A program made the translations under genes and the position numbers. From Microbacterium esteraromaticum (GTDB lineage Bacteria; Actinomycetota; Actinomycetes; Actinomycetales; Microbacteriaceae), in the NCBI RefSeq assembly GCF_028747645.1, contig NZ_CP118100.1, positions 1,302,001-1,366,000 on the forward strand: a DNA stretch of 64,000 nucleotides, given 5' to 3'. Below the pieces are notes generated by a model that saw only the letters and a program-made list of their open reading frames with translations, did not search any database and had not been told where the DNA came from. Within the stretch, counting starts at the first letter, position 1; every line of letters starts with the position of its first letter. This document shows positions 1 to 8,276 of the stretch, piece by piece.

Positions 1-333
1 GACGACGAAGCTCCCGCCGTTGCGGCCGCGTTTGGTGACGATGAGGCCACGTCCGCGGACGGCAAGCAGAGCTTCCCGCACGGTGACCGGTGCGACGCCG
101 AAACTGCGGGCGAGTTCGGATTCAGAGGGGAGCCGCTCCCCGGCGCGCAGGTGTCCGCGGTGGATCGCATCGACGAGGCGGCGTTCTACGAGTTCGGCGC
201 GCCCTTCGTCACCGATCGATTGGAAGAGTGCGCCGTGCAGCCTGTGCGGGCGGGTGCCACGGTGGCCGGCAGGCTCGGCGGCGGACGCCCCGACGACGGG
301 GAGGGCCCCGGTGGGTGACGTCAGCGACTCCAT
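1..333 (-). CDS. GntR-family transcriptional regulator, N-terminal part (runs off the window)
   Basis: The visible 111 residues are the N-terminus; the rest lies left of base 1. A flexible leader of about 45 residues precedes a GntR winged helix. Its recognition helix region reads SESELARSFGVAPVTVREAL, followed by the wing GLIVTKRGRNGG. These are typical of GntR proteins, and the RNGG wing suggests the FadR/FCD branch. The ligand domain that would decide the subfamily is not visible. The gene is divergent from the polyamine-type transporter operon at 445 and shares its 111-bp intergenic region, so it is the natural candidate for that operon's regulator. That link is inferred from position only. 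Confidence 0.8.
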   Translation of the reverse strand, partial: MESLTSPTGALPVVGASAAEPAGHRGTRPHRLHGALFQSIGDEGRAELVERRLVDAIHRGHLRAGERLPSESELARSFGVAPVTVREALLAVRGRGLIVTKRGRNGGSFVV

Positions 334-372
334 GGCCTGATTCTCTCATCTGGGTCCCGATGAGGGGAAGAC

Positions 373-401
373 TTGAAATATGTCCTACGGTTTTATATGT
401 T
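373..401 (+). promoter_or_regulatory. Promoter of the polyamine-transporter operon, with a possible GntR site
   Basis: TTGAAA (373-378) and TATGTT (396-401) are separated by 17 bp, close to the primary sigma-factor consensus. TGTTTACC at 398-405 overlaps the -10 and is one mismatch from the GntR core yGTM-KACy, so it could be the operator of the divergent regulator. The operator call is weak. Confidence 0.5.
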
Positions 402-444
402 TACCAAATCCTTCCCGAGTTCGACGAAGATCCAGGAGCACGAC

Positions 445-1512
445 ATGAGCATTGCCGCACCCACGGCGCAGAGCGCGAACGGCGAGATCGCCGACCGTGG
501 CAGCGTGACGCTGACGGGCTTGACCAAGTCGTTCGGCGAGTTCACCGCTGTGCGCGACCTCGACCTCCGCGTCGAACCGGGGGAGTTCGTCTCGATGCTC
601 GGCCCGTCCGGGTCGGGAAAGACCACGGTTCTGCGGATCATCGCCGGTTTCGAAGAGGCGACATCCGGAACCGTGCGCCTGTCCGGCAAGGACGTCACCC
701 GCACGCCACCGCACTCCCGCGACGTCAATACGGTGTTCCAGGACTACGCCCTGTTCCCGCACATGAGCATCGCCGACAACGTCGGCTACGGGCTGCGCGT
801 CCAGGGTGCGGGCAAGGCCGAGCGGGCGCAGCAGGTGGGGGATTCGCTGCGCCGTGTGCGGCTGGACCATGTCGCCGACCGGCTCCCGCACCAGCTCTCG
901 GGTGGACAGCGTCAGCGGATCGCCCTCGCGCGAGCGCTGATCATGCGTCCGCAGGTGCTGCTGCTCGACGAGCCGCTCGGCGCGCTCGACAAGCAGCTGC
1001 GCGAGCAGATGCAGATCGAGCTCAAGCAGATCCAGCGTGAGGTCGGCATCACGTTCATCTTCGTCACCCACGATCAGGAAGAGGCGCTGACTCTCAGCGA
1101 CCGCGTCGCCGTCTTCAACAATGGCCGCATCGAGCAGGTCGGCAGCGCGCGGGAGGTCTACGAAAGCCCGCAGACCGAGTTCGTCGCACGCTTCCTTGGC
1201 TTGTCGAACCTCATCGCCGCGGACCTCGCCCACGAGCTCACCGGTGATCGGCACACGATGAGCATCCGCCCGGAGCGGGTGCGCCTGCAATCGGACACCG
1301 ATGCGCTCGCCGACGGTGAGATCGGCCTCGTCGGGACGATCTCCGAGGTCGTCTACACAGGCCCGGCGACGCGCTTTCTGATCACCACCGATGCCGGTGT
1401 CGATCTGCTCGCCGAGCAGCCCAACGCCCGCGACCTCGCCGGCGCTGGACTTTGCCGTGGTGATCGCGTGCGTGCCGCATGGAGTCCGGCCGACGCCGCA
1501 CGCCTGCCCTGA
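445..1512 (+). CDS. potA: Spermidine/putrescine-type ABC transporter, ATP-binding protein
   Basis: This is a 355-residue ATPase that would power polyamine or related cation uptake from the cytoplasmic face. Visible motifs are Walker A GPSGSGKT (53-60), the Q-loop around FQDYALFPHM (98-107), signature LSGGQ (151-155) and Walker B LLLDEP (172-177), followed by a switch histidine in THDQEEAL. The C-terminal ~90 residues form a TOBE-like domain, as in PotA/CysA-type ATPases. The start at 445 is preferred over an in-frame ATG at 373 because AGGAG (434-438) sits six bases ahead and the extra residues do not look like PotA. The solute-binding protein and two permeases follow in the same direction, so the set is complete. 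The exact substrate is inferred from family resemblance. Confidence 0.9.
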   Translation: MSIAAPTAQSANGEIADRGSVTLTGLTKSFGEFTAVRDLDLRVEPGEFVSMLGPSGSGKTTVLRIIAGFEEATSGTVRLSGKDVTRTPPHSRDVNTVFQDYALFPHMSIADNVGYGLRVQGAGKAERAQQVGDSLRRVRLDHVADRLPHQLSGGQRQRIALARALIMRPQVLLLDEPLGALDKQLREQMQIELKQIQREVGITFIFVTHDQEEALTLSDRVAVFNNGRIEQVGSAREVYESPQTEFVARFLGLSNLIAADLAHELTGDRHTMSIRPERVRLQSDTDALADGEIGLVGTISEVVYTGPATRFLITTDAGVDLLAEQPNARDLAGAGLCRGDRVRAAWSPADAARLP

Positions 1513-1577
1513 AACTGTTCCACCTGTCCCATCGCAGCACCTATCGCAGTACCCACTGATCACGAAGGAGAGATCAC

Positions 1578-2750
1578 ATGCGCAAGACGATCCTGGCCGT
1601 CACGGCCGTTTCCGCAGCCGCCGTACTGGCCCTGACCGGATGCTCCGGGGCATCCGACTCCGGCGGCGGACTCGCCATCGACGTTCCCGATGTCCCCATG
1701 CTCGCCGAGCTCGGCGACACCGAGAGCGAGGTGAACATCGTCGCGTGGTCGGGCTTCGTCGAGCCGGCGTGGACGGATGCCTTCACCGAGCAGACCGGAT
1801 GCACCGTGAACCGCCGCGTCGCCGGTACCAGCGACGAGATGGTGCAGCTCATGCGCACCGGTGACTACGACCTCGTCTCGGCATCTGGCGACGCCAGCCT
1901 GCGCCTCATCGCCGGTGGTGATGTGCAGCCGCTCAACCTCGACCTGATCCCGAACTTCGGCGACGACATCGTCGAGGGCATGAAGGGGCAGATCTACGAC
2001 ACCATCAACGGTCAGTCCTACGGCATCCCGATCGGGCGCGGCGCGAACATCCTGCAGTACAACAGCGAGGTCGTCACCGAGGAGCCCACCAGCTGGGACG
2101 TCGCGTGGGAGGCGGACACCCCGTACGCCGGCAAGGTCATCGCCTACGACGCTCCGATCTACATCGCCGACGCGGCCGTCTACCTGATGGCGCACGAGCC
2201 CGACCTGGGCATCACCAACCCGTACGCGCTCGACGAGGACCAGCTGGCTGCGGCGATCGACCTGCTCAAGCAGCAGAACGGCATCGTCTCGGAGTACTGG
2301 TCGGACCCCGCCGCGCAGATCACGTCGTTCGCAGGGGGCACGACCGTGCTCGGCACGTCGTGGGAGGTGCTGCGCAAGCTCTCCGAGGATGAGCGCTTCA
2401 AGAGCGTGCTGCCCGAAGAGGGCTCGACCGGGTGGTCGGATGCCTGGATGCTCGCGACCGAGTCGAACAACCCCAACTGCGCGTACGCGTGGATGGACTA
2501 CGCGTCCTCGCCCGAGGTCAATGGCGCCATCGCCATGAACTTCGGCATGGCACCGGCCAACGCCGCTTTCTGTGACACCAGCGACGAGGCGAAGGCGCAC
2601 TGCGACTACTACAACGCCACGGACGAGGAGTACTTCGAGAAGGTCTGGTTCTGGACCACGCCGATCGAGCAGTGCATCGACGGACGCACCGACGTGACCT
2701 GCACCAACTTCCAGCAGTGGACCGACGCCTGGGTGACGGTCAAGGGCTGA
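1578..2750 (+). CDS. potD: Polyamine-type ABC transporter solute-binding lipoprotein
   Basis: This 390-residue exported binding protein has a signal peptide ending in lipobox LALTGC, with Cys22 as the likely lipidation site, so it should be anchored outside the membrane. The mature part starts with the PotD-like strand VNIVAWSGFVEP and contains the binding-protein segment YGIPIGRGANILQYN. The last ~80 residues carry several cysteines (for example NPNC, AFCD, AHCDYY, EQC and VTC), more than usual for PotD, which suggests structural disulfides in the exported protein. It lies 65 bp after potA with GAAGGAGAG ahead of the ATG and no terminator between, so it is probably co-transcribed. Polyamine specificity is a family-level inference. 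Confidence 0.85.
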   Translation: MRKTILAVTAVSAAAVLALTGCSGASDSGGGLAIDVPDVPMLAELGDTESEVNIVAWSGFVEPAWTDAFTEQTGCTVNRRVAGTSDEMVQLMRTGDYDLVSASGDASLRLIAGGDVQPLNLDLIPNFGDDIVEGMKGQIYDTINGQSYGIPIGRGANILQYNSEVVTEEPTSWDVAWEADTPYAGKVIAYDAPIYIADAAVYLMAHEPDLGITNPYALDEDQLAAAIDLLKQQNGIVSEYWSDPAAQITSFAGGTTVLGTSWEVLRKLSEDERFKSVLPEEGSTGWSDAWMLATESNNPNCAYAWMDYASSPEVNGAIAMNFGMAPANAAFCDTSDEAKAHCDYYNATDEEYFEKVWFWTTPIEQCIDGRTDVTCTNFQQWTDAWVTVKG

Positions 2751-2815
2751 CCCCGCATGCCGGGGGGTGGGACCATCTCCCGCCTCCGGCATCCCCTCAC
2801 GAAGACAGGATCGAC

Positions 2816-3643
2816 ATGAACCGTCGTGCACGGATCGCAGGCCTGCTGGCCCTGCCGATGACCTGGCTCATCGGCATCTACATCTTCTCGCTGGTCATGT
2901 TGCTGGTGACTGCGTTCTGGGTCACTGACCCGTTCACCTCCAAGGTGAAGCCGGGTTTCACCCTGCGCAACTTCGAGCAGCTGATCACCAACCCCGCATA
3001 TCTGACCACCTCGGTGCGCACCCTCGCGATCGCTCTCGGGGTGACTGCGCTGGCCATCGCGATCTCGATTCCGCTGGGTATCTTCATGGCGAAGGTCGCC
3101 TCGCCCTGGCTGCGTGCCGTGCTCGCCGTCTCGATCACCCTGCCGTTGTGGGCGGGATACCTCGTGAAGGTGATCGCCATGCGCATCACTTTCACGCAGG
3201 AGGGCTTCTTCAACTGGCTGGTCGGCCCGCTCGGGATCGAGGGGCCGGGTTTCTCGACCTTCACCGTGGTGTTGACGCTGACGTATCTCTGGCTGCCCTA
3301 CATGGCGGTGCCGGTGTACACCGCCATCCGTCAGCTGCCACCGAACCTCTTCGACGCTGCGGCCGACCTCGGGGCGGGCGCATGGCGCACGATCCGCACG
3401 GTGGTGCTGCCGCTGATCAAGCCGGCCGTGATCGCCGGGTCGGTCTTCACCTTCTCGCTCAGCCTGGGCGACTACCTGGTCGCGAAGTTCGTCGGCGGCG
3501 ACACGCAGATGATCGGCAGCGTCATCGCCTCCAACATCAACCTCAACCCGCCGCTGGCGGCCGCCTTCTCGCTCGTGCCGATCGCGTTCGTCGTGATCTA
3601 CCTCGTCAGCGTGCAGCGCACCGGCGCACTCGAAAGGATGTGA
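2816..3643 (+). CDS. potB: Polyamine-type ABC transporter permease
   Basis: This is a 275-residue inner-membrane permease with about six hydrophobic segments, the first at residues ~8-30. The cytoplasmic coupling loop that contacts the ATPase reads DAAADLGAGAWRTIRTVVLP, matching the EAA motif of binding-protein-dependent permeases. The start at 2816 gives a normal-length N-terminus (Arg-rich, then the first membrane segment) with AGGA eight bases upstream. A longer frame back to 2672 would overlap the potD coding region and adds non-membrane sequence. It is followed after 6 bp by the second permease. Confidence 0.88.
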   Translation: MNRRARIAGLLALPMTWLIGIYIFSLVMLLVTAFWVTDPFTSKVKPGFTLRNFEQLITNPAYLTTSVRTLAIALGVTALAIAISIPLGIFMAKVASPWLRAVLAVSITLPLWAGYLVKVIAMRITFTQEGFFNWLVGPLGIEGPGFSTFTVVLTLTYLWLPYMAVPVYTAIRQLPPNLFDAAADLGAGAWRTIRTVVLPLIKPAVIAGSVFTFSLSLGDYLVAKFVGGDTQMIGSVIASNINLNPPLAAAFSLVPIAFVVIYLVSVQRTGALERM

Positions 3644-3649
3644 GCTCGG

Positions 3650-4462
3650 ATGCTGAGATTGTCCCGCTCATCCAAGATCGTGCTGGGGCTCGTGGTCGCG
3701 ATCATCCTCGCGTTCCTGTACATCCCGCTGATGCTCGTCGTGCTGAACTCCTTCAACTCTGCGCGCATCGCCAGCTGGCCGGTGTCAGGCTTCTCGCTGG
3801 AGTGGTGGGTGAAAGCGTTCACCAGTCAACCGGTGCGCGACGCCCTGCTGAACTCGGTGCTGGTGGCGACGGGAGCCACGGTCATCGCGATCATCCTGGG
3901 AACGCTGGTGTCGTTCGCGCTCCAGCGGTACCGATTCTTCGGGCAGCGCGCGGTGAACCTGCTCGTGGTGCTCCCGATCGCGTTGCCCGGCATCGTCACC
4001 GGTGTCGCCCTGAACAACACCTACAACCGGCTGCTGGAGCCGATCGGTATCCACGTCGGGTTCTGGGGGATGATCATCGCGCATGGCACCTTCTGCATCG
4101 TGATGGTCTTCAACAACGTGCTGGCGCGGTTGCGTCGGATGAACCCGAGTCTCGAGGAGGCCTCGAAGGATCTCGGTGCGACGCCATGGCAGACGTTCCG
4201 CATGGTGACCTTCCCGCAGTTCCGCAGTGCGCTCGTGGCCGGTGCGATCCTCGCGTTCGCGTTGAGCTTCGATGAGGTGTACGTGACGATCTTCACGGCA
4301 CCGCCCGGGGTCGACACGCTGCCGCTGTGGATCATGAATCAGATGGCGCGTCCGAACGAGGCGAACGTCGTCAACGTCGTCGCCACCGTGGTGATCGTGC
4401 TGTCGTTCATCCCGGTGTGGGTTTCGCAACGGCTCTCCCGCGATGTCAGCGAGCGAGACTGA
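3650..4462 (+). CDS. potC: Polyamine-type ABC transporter permease
   Basis: This 270-residue permease is the partner of the preceding gene. Its membrane segment IVLGLVVAIILAFLYIPL begins near residue 9, and its EAA-type coupling loop reads EEASKDLGATPWQTFRMVTF. It also contains the PotC-like stretch ALSFDEVYVTIFT. The start lies 6 bp after the potB stop, with AAAGGA in the potB 3' end as the likely ribosome site, consistent with translational coupling. It is the last gene of the transporter set; the next gene (FKBP) begins 49 bp later without an obvious terminator, so read-through is possible. Confidence 0.88.
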   Translation: MLRLSRSSKIVLGLVVAIILAFLYIPLMLVVLNSFNSARIASWPVSGFSLEWWVKAFTSQPVRDALLNSVLVATGATVIAIILGTLVSFALQRYRFFGQRAVNLLVVLPIALPGIVTGVALNNTYNRLLEPIGIHVGFWGMIIAHGTFCIVMVFNNVLARLRRMNPSLEEASKDLGATPWQTFRMVTFPQFRSALVAGAILAFALSFDEVYVTIFTAPPGVDTLPLWIMNQMARPNEANVVNVVATVVIVLSFIPVWVSQRLSRDVSERD

Positions 4463-4511
4463 TCGGCGTGGCCACGTTGACCGCGGTCCGCGCCTCGGGT
4501 TGGATGTAATC

Positions 4512-4880
4512 ATGACTGATCGCACAAAGCCCGAGTTCGACGCACCCACCGGACCCGCACCCGCTGAACTCGTCATCCGCGACCTGATCGCGGGCGACGG
4601 TGCCGAGGCCAAGCCCGGTGACACCGTCACCGTTCACTACGCGGGCGTCGAGTTCGACTCCGGCGAGGAGTTCGACTCCTCGTGGGGCCGCGGCGAGACC
4701 ATTCAGTTCCCGCTGCGCGGTCTGATCCAGGGCTGGCAGGAGGGCATCCCCGGCATGAAGGTCGGCGGACGTCGCGAGCTGGTCATCCCGCCGCACCTCG
4801 CATACGGTCCCGCCGGTGCCGGGCACTTCCTGTCGGGCAAGACCCTCATCTTCATCATCGATCTGGTGGCGGTCGGCTGA
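4512..4880 (+). CDS. FKBP-type peptidyl-prolyl cis-trans isomerase
   Basis: This is a 122-residue single-domain FKBP without a signal peptide, so it acts in the cytoplasm and catalyses proline cis-trans isomerisation during folding. Diagnostic stretches are GDTVTVHYAGVEFDSGEEFD, the WQEGIPGMKVGGRRELVIP core that lines the active site, and LAYGPAG. Actinobacterial FKBPs of about 120 residues have the same layout. The start at 4512 gives MTDRTKPEFD; an in-frame ATG at 4443 would add residues overlapping the potC end and was rejected. It is followed by a strong terminator and so ends a transcription unit. Confidence 0.92.
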   Translation: MTDRTKPEFDAPTGPAPAELVIRDLIAGDGAEAKPGDTVTVHYAGVEFDSGEEFDSSWGRGETIQFPLRGLIQGWQEGIPGMKVGGRRELVIPPHLAYGPAGAGHFLSGKTLIFIIDLVAVG

Positions 4881-4897
4881 CCCGAACCCGGTGATCG

Positions 4898-4930
4898 AAA
4901 CCCCCTTCGCGTATCGCGGAGGGGGTTTTT
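4898..4930 (+). terminator. Rho-independent terminator after the FKBP gene
   Basis: AAACCCCC-TTCGCG pairs with CGCGGA-GGGGGTTT around a short loop, with one non-canonical pair, and is followed by a run of T. It lies 17 bases after the FKBP stop codon. Confidence 0.85.
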
Positions 4931-5014
4931 CCGAACCAGGGAATAGATTCACCTGAATGCAAGTTCCCTTCCGTGGAGCACCTGCTCCCACCGAAGACTC
5001 TGAGGAGAAGCCCC

Positions 5015-5563
5015 ATGACGATCGACATCCCCGGCTACCGTCCCGGCACCTGGACCCTTGACCCCGCGCACAGTGAGGTCACCTTCAGCGTGCGGCACAT
5101 GATGATCTCGAAGGTGCGCGGCTCGTTCGGCATCAAGAGCGCCACGTTCGTTGCGCCGGAGAACCCGCTGGAGGCCACCGTCGAGGCGAACGTGGATGTC
5201 GCATCCATCGACACCAGCGACGAGAACCGGGATGCGCACCTGCGCTCGGCTGACTTCTTCGACGCCGACAATCACCCGACGATGGAGTTCCGGTCGACGG
5301 CGACGCGCGTCGAGAACGGTGACTTCCTCGTCGACGGCGACCTGACGATCCGCGGGATCACCAAGCCGGTCACGTTCGAGTTCGACTTCGGCGGGTTCGC
5401 CCAGGACCCGTACGGCAACTACAAGGCGGGCGCCTCGGCCAAGGCCGTGATCAACCGCGAGGACTTCGGACTCACCTGGAATGCCGCGCTCGAGACCGGG
5501 GGAGTGCTGGTCGGCAAGGAGATCACGATTGGACTCGACCTGCAGGGTGCACTGCAGGCCTGA
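5015..5563 (+). CDS. YceI-family lipocalin-like protein
   Basis: This 182-residue protein has the YceI beta-barrel pattern that binds isoprenoid-like lipids in known members. Visible family stretches are TWTLDPAHSEVTFSVRHMM at residues ~10-28, MEFRSTATRVENGDFLVDG, LTIRGITKPVTFEF and INREDFGLTWN. There is no signal peptide, so it is predicted cytoplasmic, unlike secreted Gram-negative YceI. The start at 5015 has GAGGAG 8-9 bases upstream; an earlier in-frame ATG at 4973 has none. It stands alone between the FKBP terminator and rpsO. The physiological ligand is unknown. Confidence 0.9.
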   Translation: MTIDIPGYRPGTWTLDPAHSEVTFSVRHMMISKVRGSFGIKSATFVAPENPLEATVEANVDVASIDTSDENRDAHLRSADFFDADNHPTMEFRSTATRVENGDFLVDGDLTIRGITKPVTFEFDFGGFAQDPYGNYKAGASAKAVINREDFGLTWNAALETGGVLVGKEITIGLDLQGALQA

Positions 5564-5668
5564 ACGGCTGGTAAGCTTGAGCAGTTGCCGTTAGATCGGC
5601 CGCGGATGAAGAGAGCAGGCGCAATCGGCGACCTGCACCGCGCAGCAACCAGAAAGGGGATCGAATCT

Positions 5669-5938
5669 ATGGCACTCGAAGCAGACGTCAAGAAGGCGAT
5701 CATCGAAGAGTACGCGACGCACCCCGGTGACACCGGATCCCCCGAGGTGCAGGTCGCTATGCTGTCGCAGCGCATCAAGGACCTCACCGAGCACCTGAAG
5801 GAGCACAAGCACGACCACCACTCGCGTCGTGGTCTGTTCCTGCTCGTCGGTCAGCGCCGCCGCCTGCTGGGTTACCTGCAGGACGTCGACATCAACCGGT
5901 ACCGTTCGCTCATCGAGCGACTCGGACTGCGTCGATAA
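5669..5938 (+). CDS. rpsO: 30S ribosomal protein S15
   Basis: At 89 residues it is exactly the usual S15 length. S15 binds the central domain of 16S rRNA early in small-subunit assembly. Diagnostic stretches are [37 protein letters not shown] and the C-terminal [25 protein letters not shown] precedes the ATG. Bases 5564-5668 form a ~90-base leader after a TAAGCT hexamer (5572-5577), which leaves room for autoregulatory RNA; no specific fold was confirmed. In many actinobacteria pnp follows directly, but here pnp is 9.7 kb away. Confidence 0.97.
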   Translation: MALEADVKKAIIEEYATHPGDTGSPEVQVAMLSQRIKDLTEHLKEHKHDHHSRRGLFLLVGQRRRLLGYLQDVDINRYRSLIERLGLRR

Positions 5939-5977
5939 GGCATCGACCAGCGTTCAATCGCGCAGAACATTCTTGAG

Positions 5978-6006
5978 AAGGCCTCCCCACGGTGTGGGGA
6001 GGCCTT
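5978..6006 (+). terminator. Hairpin terminator after rpsO
   Basis: A perfect 13-bp stem (AAGGCCTCCCCAC and its complement) with a 3-base loop follows rpsO by 39 bases. Only a broken T tract (TTCGTTGTTTC) comes after it. It would separate rpsO from the membrane-protein operon. Confidence 0.8.
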
Positions 6007-6036
6007 CGTTGTTTCTCTTCAGATCTCCGGGATGGC

Positions 6037-6073
6037 TTTCCAGCAGGAAAGTCGTATGGTTTCCGAGAGGAAA
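6037..6073 (+). promoter_or_regulatory. Two tandem palindromic operators, TTTCC-N4-GGAAA
   Basis: TTTCCagcaGGAAA (6037-6050) and TTTCCgagaGGAAA (6060-6073) are perfect inverted repeats whose centres are 23 bp apart, about two helical turns. A -10-like TATGGT (6055-6060) lies between them. The second copy covers the GAGAGG ribosome-binding region of the gene at 6080. Two bound dimers would block both promoter and ribosome site, fitting autoregulation by the winged-helix protein encoded at 6936. Confidence 0.6.
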
Positions 6074-6079
6074 GTGAGC

Positions 6080-6943
6080 ATGATGGAACAGCGATCCGAG
6101 CCGGGGCAACCCGCGTACCAGCCGCCGTCCGCGCAGCTCGCGAGGCAGTACCTGGCCGAGAGGGACGACGTCGCGCAGCGCCGCGCCGCACACATTGACC
6201 GTCGGGCGACCGCGCGGATGCTGTTGCTCGACGGCGTCGTACTTGCTGTCTGGGGCAGCGTTTTGCTGCTCGGGTTCCCCCGGAACTTTTCGGGCAGCAT
6301 GCCACTGCTGGTGAGTCTCCTGATCTGGACCGTGCTGTCCGGCTCACTGCGTGACCGCTACGGGTACCTCCCGAGGGGGCGGGAGGCGGGCGCACGTACG
6401 GCTGTCATGTTGATCATGCTTGTGATGTTCTTCGGAGCCATTGCCGCCATCATCGTGGGCGTCGGGGTGCCGCCATGGGGGCGACTGCTACCCGGTGCAG
6501 TGGCGCTGATCCTATTCACGGTTCTCGCCGTGGAGGAGTGGCGGCGAGATGTTCCGGCACGCAAGGTCACTCGTCAGCGCGCTCCCTTCGATCGCCCAAC
6601 CAGGGTGGTCACCGCGGCGATCGGCGTTGCGCTCGGCGGGTTGACTGCATTGAGCGGTGCTGAGGCAGCGGCTGAGGCGCTGGCATATCTCGTCTACGGG
6701 GTCTTCATGTTCGGCCTTGTTGTTTGGAACGTTAAGGTGATGTCGGGAACCGCGCCCGCGGTGGGGGCAGCGTGGGGGCCGTCGGCTTGGACCCTCTACG
6801 GCGCAGGTAACGCGACGCTGGCGGTGTTGATCGTGCTCGATCAAATCGGCCACCCGGTGAACGTGGTCGTGCGCGTCGTGCTGGGCGCGCTCGTTGCTGT
6901 CGGGTTCGTCCTGATCGCACTCCGAGGGGGCAGGCGTGACTGA
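6080..6943 (+). CDS. Multi-pass membrane protein of unknown function, first gene of a regulator pair
   Basis: I do not recognise the family. The 287-residue product (286 if the adjacent ATG at 6083 is used) has a charged cytoplasmic N-terminus of ~45 residues followed by paired hydrophobic stretches. These include LLLDGVVLAVWGSVLLLGF, a second at ~75, TAVMLIMLVMFFGAIAAI, LLPGAVALILFTVLAV, and three to four more toward the C-terminus, so about eight membrane segments. A short basic loop RRDVPARKVTRQR separates two halves. The GAGAGG ahead of 6080 decides the start; an earlier in-frame ATG at 6032 would place the palindromic operator inside the gene. It overlaps the downstream winged-helix gene by 8 bp, so the two are translationally coupled. 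The architecture (membrane protein plus cytoplasmic DNA-binding partner) suggests a stress- or envelope-responsive unit, but this is inference. Confidence 0.7.
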   Translation: MMEQRSEPGQPAYQPPSAQLARQYLAERDDVAQRRAAHIDRRATARMLLLDGVVLAVWGSVLLLGFPRNFSGSMPLLVSLLIWTVLSGSLRDRYGYLPRGREAGARTAVMLIMLVMFFGAIAAIIVGVGVPPWGRLLPGAVALILFTVLAVEEWRRDVPARKVTRQRAPFDRPTRVVTAAIGVALGGLTALSGAEAAAEALAYLVYGVFMFGLVVWNVKVMSGTAPAVGAAWGPSAWTLYGAGNATLAVLIVLDQIGHPVNVVVRVVLGALVAVGFVLIALRGGRRD

Positions 6944-7265
6944 GTCCCCGCGCGACCACCCGCGGCTGCGGCTCGACGACAGTTTCGCCAGCCCGATCCG
7001 GTTCTCACTGATGGCCGCGCTATCGGATGACCTGGAACTCGACTTCGGCACCCTCGCGAGCATTCTGCAGGCCGGTGACTCGGCGCTGAGTAAGGGGATC
7101 GCCGCGCTCGAGGGCGTCGGTTACGTCCGCGTGCGCAAGGCGTTCAATGATGGCATCCGTCGTCGCACGTGGGTGAGCAGCACGACAGTCGGGCGCGACG
7201 CCTTCCGCGCCCACCTCGCCGCGCTGCAGGCGATCGTCGACTTCGGCACCGGTCAGAGCGACTGA
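6936..7265 (+). CDS. Winged-helix DNA-binding protein (PF13601-like)
   Basis: This 109-residue cytoplasmic protein is a stand-alone winged helix of the MarR/PadR-like type often annotated as 'winged helix DNA-binding domain'. The segment IRFSLMAALSDDLELDFGTL gives the first helices, QAGDSALSKGIAALEGVGYV the recognition helix, and RVRKAFNDGIRRRTWV the wing. The GTG start at 6936 overlaps the membrane-protein stop by 8 bp. It probably binds the doubled palindrome at 6037-6073 upstream of its own operon. There is no separate ligand domain, so any signal would have to come from the membrane protein or a small molecule bound at the dimer interface. Confidence 0.75.
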   Translation: MTESPRDHPRLRLDDSFASPIRFSLMAALSDDLELDFGTLASILQAGDSALSKGIAALEGVGYVRVRKAFNDGIRRRTWVSSTTVGRDAFRAHLAALQAIVDFGTGQSD

Positions 7266-7271
7266 TAGCGC

Positions 7272-8270
7272 TCAGGCGCCCACCAGGTCGGCGTGATGGA
7301 TCGCCGCGACATCGGGGTGGGCGCGCAGGCGTGACTTGAGCGCGTTCTCGCCGTAGAGGCTGTGGATCGGATTAGACGGATCCTCGGTCACGCCCCGGGC
7401 GTGCTGCGCGAGTTCGGCCGGCAGGTCGATGAGTGGCAGCGTGCGATCCAGTGCGGGATTGAAGAAGAACGGGATCGAGATGCGGTCGTGTGGCGCCCTC
7501 GGCGACAGCACGCGATGGTTCGTCGCGCGCAGATACCCGCCGGTCGCGTACTCGAGCAGCTCGCCGATGTTGACGACGAATGCCCCCGGCACGGGCGGCG
7601 CATCCACCCAGGCGCCATCCTGCTCGACCTGCAGTCCGCCCGCGCCGGGTTCGACCCAGAGCAGGGTCAGCACGCCGGAATCCTTGTGCGCTCCGACACC
7701 CTGCTGAGGCTCTGGCTCGTCGGTGCCCGGGTAGCGGATGATCTTGATCAGCGTCGACGGTTCGCCGAAGTGGTCGTCGAAGTATCCGGCATCCGCCCCC
7801 AACGACTCCGCCCACGCACGCAACAGCCGACGGGAGACATCCGACAGTGCGGCGTGCCACTCGCTGACGACCTCGCGCAGCTCCGGCTGCGCCGACGGCC
7901 ACAGATTCGGGCCGATCAGTCGCTGATAGCCAGGGCCGCCGGTGACCGCCTCTCGCTCGGGGCCGATATCGATCTGCTCGCGCCAGTCCACGCGCCCTCC
8001 GGTGCGTTCACCGCCAACGCGCGTGTACCCGCGGAAGTGTGGACTCTTGACGTTCTCGATGGCGAGCTTCTCGGTCTCGGGCAGTGCGAAGAACGCGCGA
8101 GCGGCGCGATGCAGACGCTGCTCGAGTCCGGCAGGAACGCCGGTTCCGGTGAGGTAGAAGAAGCCGACGTCCCGGGTGGCGGCACGCAGATCATCGCGAA
8201 AGCGCGCTGCCGCATCAGCACCGCGATCGAGCTGCGAGAGATCCAGAACAGGAAGGGTGGAAGCGACCAT
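7272..8270 (-). CDS. 2-oxoglutarate/Fe(II)-dependent oxygenase, isopenicillin N synthase-like
   Basis: This 332-residue enzyme belongs to the isopenicillin N synthase/gibberellin-oxidase superfamily. The N-terminal DIOX_N region covers residues ~5-110 (VGFFYLTGTGV, FFALPETEKLA). The catalytic jelly roll follows, with iron ligands His195 and Asp197 in AHKDSG, His252 in NHRVLSPR, and the 2-oxoglutarate-binding R263-x-S265 in DRISIPFF. All required residues are present, so it should be active. Bacterial members hydroxylate or desaturate small molecules; the substrate cannot be read from sequence. It ends 7 bp from the convergent winged-helix gene. The start at 8270 coincides with a leaderless-type promoter. 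Confidence 0.88.
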   Translation of the reverse strand: MVASTLPVLDLSQLDRGADAAARFRDDLRAATRDVGFFYLTGTGVPAGLEQRLHRAARAFFALPETEKLAIENVKSPHFRGYTRVGGERTGGRVDWREQIDIGPEREAVTGGPGYQRLIGPNLWPSAQPELREVVSEWHAALSDVSRRLLRAWAESLGADAGYFDDHFGEPSTLIKIIRYPGTDEPEPQQGVGAHKDSGVLTLLWVEPGAGGLQVEQDGAWVDAPPVPGAFVVNIGELLEYATGGYLRATNHRVLSPRAPHDRISIPFFFNPALDRTLPLIDLPAELAQHARGVTEDPSNPIHSLYGENALKSRLRAHPDVAAIHHADLVGA

Positions 8271-8276
8271 GCGTCG

